From the NCBI GenBank assembly GCA_025936675.1, contig JAICSX010000066.1, forward strand, positions 1-9,116: 9,116 bases of DNA. The letters run 5' to 3'. The DNA comes from Sphingomonas sp. (GTDB taxonomy: Bacteria > Pseudomonadota > Alphaproteobacteria > Sphingomonadales > Sphingomonadaceae). The position numbers and the translations under genes are program-made. Below the pieces are notes generated by a model that had not been told where the DNA came from, searched no databases, and saw only the letters and a program-made list of their open reading frames with translations. Below are positions 7,555 to 9,116 of the stretch, one piece after another. Position 1 is the first letter of the stretch. Every line of letters begins with the position of its first letter.

Positions 7555-8235
7555 TCAGGCCGCGCGCCGCCGTTCCTGGAGGATCTTGCCGTCGAGCATG
7601 TTGACCACGCGGCTCGCGAAATCGGCGTGGGACGGCGAGTGCGTGACCATCACGATGGTCGAGCCTTCCTGATTGAGCTGCCGGAGCATGCGCATGACCT
7701 CCTCGCCGTGCGCGGTGTCGAGGTTGCCGGTCGGCTCGTCGGCGAGGATCAGCTTGGGCTCGCCGACCAGCGCACGGGCAACCGCGACGCGCTGCTGCTG
7801 GCCGCCGGAAAGCTGCGTCGGCCTGTGCTTGGCGCGGTGCGCGATCCCGACCTTGTCGAGCACCCGGTCGACCCGCGTCCTGCGCTCGCTCGCCGGGAAG
7901 CTATGATAGAGCAGCGCCAGCTCGACATTCTCGCGGACGGTGAGCTCGTCGACCAGGTTGAAGCTCTGGAAGATGAAGCCGATGTTGCTCTTGCGGGTGT
8001 CGGCGAGCTGGGCTTCGGAAAGCCCCGCGACTTCCTGACCGTTGAAGACGTATGAGCCGCCGGTCGGGCTATCGAGCATCCCCATCACGTTGAGCAAGGT
8101 CGATTTGCCGCAGCCCGACGGGCCCATGATGGCGACGAACTCGCCGTCGGCGATGTCGAGATCGACGTCGTCGAGCGCGGTCGTCTCGACCGTGTCGGTG
8201 CGATAAGTCTTGGTGAGGCCGGTCATGGTCAGCAC
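7555..8235 (-). CDS. ABC transporter ATP-binding protein, MacB/LolD family
   Basis: Cytoplasmic ATPase of 226 residues, the usual size for LolD- or MacB-type nucleotide-binding subunits. All motifs are intact: Walker [10 protein letters not shown] (38-46), Q-loop Gln90, signature LSGGQQQ (142-148), Walker B LILADEP with Glu167 (162-168), D-loop Asn-Leu-Asp (171-173) and H-loop His199. The GSYVFNGQ and [12 protein letters not shown] segments are typical of this family. The start is GTG at 8235: AAAGGA stands seven bases before it, whereas the in-frame ATG at 8226 would be 16 bases away. It lies 14 bases after the adaptor stop and 37 bases before the permease, clearly one operon. It should power the adjacent permease, where ATP hydrolysis drives periplasmic conformational change rather than classical transmembrane passage (known for MacB, inferred here). 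Confidence 0.95.
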   Translation of the reverse strand: MLTMTGLTKTYRTDTVETTALDDVDLDIADGEFVAIMGPSGCGKSTLLNVMGMLDSPTGGSYVFNGQEVAGLSEAQLADTRKSNIGFIFQSFNLVDELTVRENVELALLYHSFPASERRTRVDRVLDKVGIAHRAKHRPTQLSGGQQQRVAVARALVGEPKLILADEPTGNLDTAHGEEVMRMLRQLNQEGSTIVMVTHSPSHADFASRVVNMLDGKILQERRRAA

Positions 8236-8242
8236 TGTCTTG

Positions 8243-8248
8243 TCCTTT
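8243..8248 (-). promoter_or_regulatory. Ribosome binding site fixing a GTG start for the ATPase
   Basis: On the minus strand AAAGGA lies seven bases before the GTG at 8235 and two bases after the adaptor's TGA stop. Re-initiation by ribosomes ending the adaptor gene is plausible. Confidence 0.7.
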
Positions 8249-8249
8249 C

Positions 8250-9116
8250 TCAGTCCCCGGAGCTGAAGGTCAGGTGGGTCTTGTCGGTGAGGCCACTGTA
8301 CGAAGAGGTGATCACGCGCTCGCCGGGCTTGAGACCGCCGAGCACCTCGATGAAATCGCTGTTGCGGCGGCCGAGCTGAATCGCGCGCCTGGTCGCGCTG
8401 TCGCCGCTCTTGTCGACGACGAACACCCAGTTGCCGCCCGTGTCGTTAAAGAAGGCGCCGTTCGGGATCAGCAGCGCCTTGGACGAGTCGCCGACCGTCA
8501 GCTTCGCCTGGATGGTTTGTCCGCGCTGCATCGAACCGGGCTCAGCATCGACGAACAGAAGATCGATCTGGAACTCGCCGTTGCGGACCTGCGGATAGAC
8601 CTTCGACACCTTCAGCCGATAGGTCTTGCCGTCGATGTCGGCGGTCGCCGTCTGCCCGACCGCGACCCGGCCGAGATAATATTCGTCGACGTCGGCCTGG
8701 AGCTTGTCGCCGCCGGCGCTGTCGATCTGTCCGATCCGCTCGCCCTGCTGGAGCGACTGGCCGAGCTGGATGTCGAAGCCGCTCAGCTGGCCCGTCACGG
8801 GCGCGCGGATGTTGAGCTGATTGAGGCTCCCGCGCGCGACGCCCATGCTGGTGTTGAGCGATGCGGCCGCGGCGCTGAGCTGGGCGAGCTGGCTCCTCTG
8901 CAGCGCCTCGTTCTGCGAAATGCTCTGCTTGAGGATCTGGAGCCGGTGGGTCTGGTACTCGAGGTCGTCCTTGGTATCGTTGAAGGTCTTCATCGCGACA
9001 AAGCCGCGCTCGGCGAGCGGCTTGTACAAATCGTACTGACGCCGCGCCTTGGCGAGATCGGTCTCGGCCTGGTTCAAGTCGCGAAGGTTCGAGTTGCGGG
9101 TCTGGCTCAGCGCCAG
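8250..9116 (-). CDS. Periplasmic adaptor subunit, HlyD/MacA-like (N-terminus outside window)
   Basis: Membrane-fusion protein that would bridge the inner-membrane permease to an outer-membrane TolC-type channel. The frame stays open to the right window edge, so the N-terminus, with the expected membrane anchor and first lipoyl half, is missing. The TTG at 9077 is internal and not a start. Of the 288 visible residues, about 1-98 form a Gln/Ala/Leu-rich alpha-helical hairpin. About 100-131 are the second lipoyl half, with the hallmark LNIRAPVTG followed by an LGQSLQQGE turn. About 137-210 look like the beta-barrel, and 212-288 the membrane-proximal domain (LLIPNGAFF, then GLKPGERVI). It ends with TGA at 8250-8252, 14 bases before the ATPase. 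The gene order adaptor, ATPase, permease is the standard MacAB-type arrangement. Confidence 0.92.
   Translation of the reverse strand: MALSQTRNSNLRDLNQAETDLAKARRQYDLYKPLAERGFVAMKTFNDTKDDLEYQTHRLQILKQSISQNEALQRSQLAQLSAAAASLNTSMGVARGSLNQLNIRAPVTGQLSGFDIQLGQSLQQGERIGQIDSAGGDKLQADVDEYYLGRVAVGQTATADIDGKTYRLKVSKVYPQVRNGEFQIDLLFVDAEPGSMQRGQTIQAKLTVGDSSKALLIPNGAFFNDTGGNWVFVVDKSGDSATRRAIQLGRRNSDFIEVLGGLKPGERVITSSYSGLTDKTHLTFSSGD

Noticed and set aside
9075..9077. TTG as start of the adaptor
   Set aside because: The coiled-coil frame continues without a stop to base 9116, and a start here would remove the first lipoyl half and membrane anchor.

Overview
This window looks like a high-GC alphaproteobacterial chromosome segment, most likely from a sphingomonad. 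That assignment rests on GC-rich codon use, on the protein families present and on gene order. I could not run a database search, so the taxon is an inference. I see no mobile element, CRISPR array, tRNA or rRNA gene, or phage gene.

Left half (1-4906, plus strand): a signalling operon. It opens with the 3' part of a large hybrid histidine kinase (HAMP, GAF, long coiled coil, HisKA, HATPase, two receivers). Three bases after its stop comes a second hybrid kinase (receiver, PAS, NtrB-type HisKA, HATPase, receiver). A small acidic protein of unknown function follows, with one predicted amphipathic helix. Together the two kinases carry two phosphoacceptor histidines and four receivers. There is no HPt domain and no DNA-binding or enzymatic output domain in the window, so the output partner must lie elsewhere.

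Centre (4907-5021): a short convergent intergenic region packed with three inverted repeats. The last is followed by a short T run and probably terminates the plus-strand operon.

Right half (5022-9116, minus strand): a MacAB-type ABC exporter operon, read from the right edge leftwards. It holds a periplasmic adaptor (HlyD/MacA-like, N-terminus beyond the window), a MacB/LolD-type ATPase with a GTG start, and a permease made of two fused MacB-type FtsX modules. Spacing is tight (14 and 37 bases) and both downstream genes have clear ribosome binding sites. An outer-membrane TolC-type partner would be expected further upstream (beyond 9116), but this cannot be seen.

The two operons converge, so they are not co-transcribed. 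Nothing in the sequence shows that the kinases control the exporter. All major genes belong to recognisable families. The least explained parts are the small acidic protein and the hairpin-dense convergent spacer.
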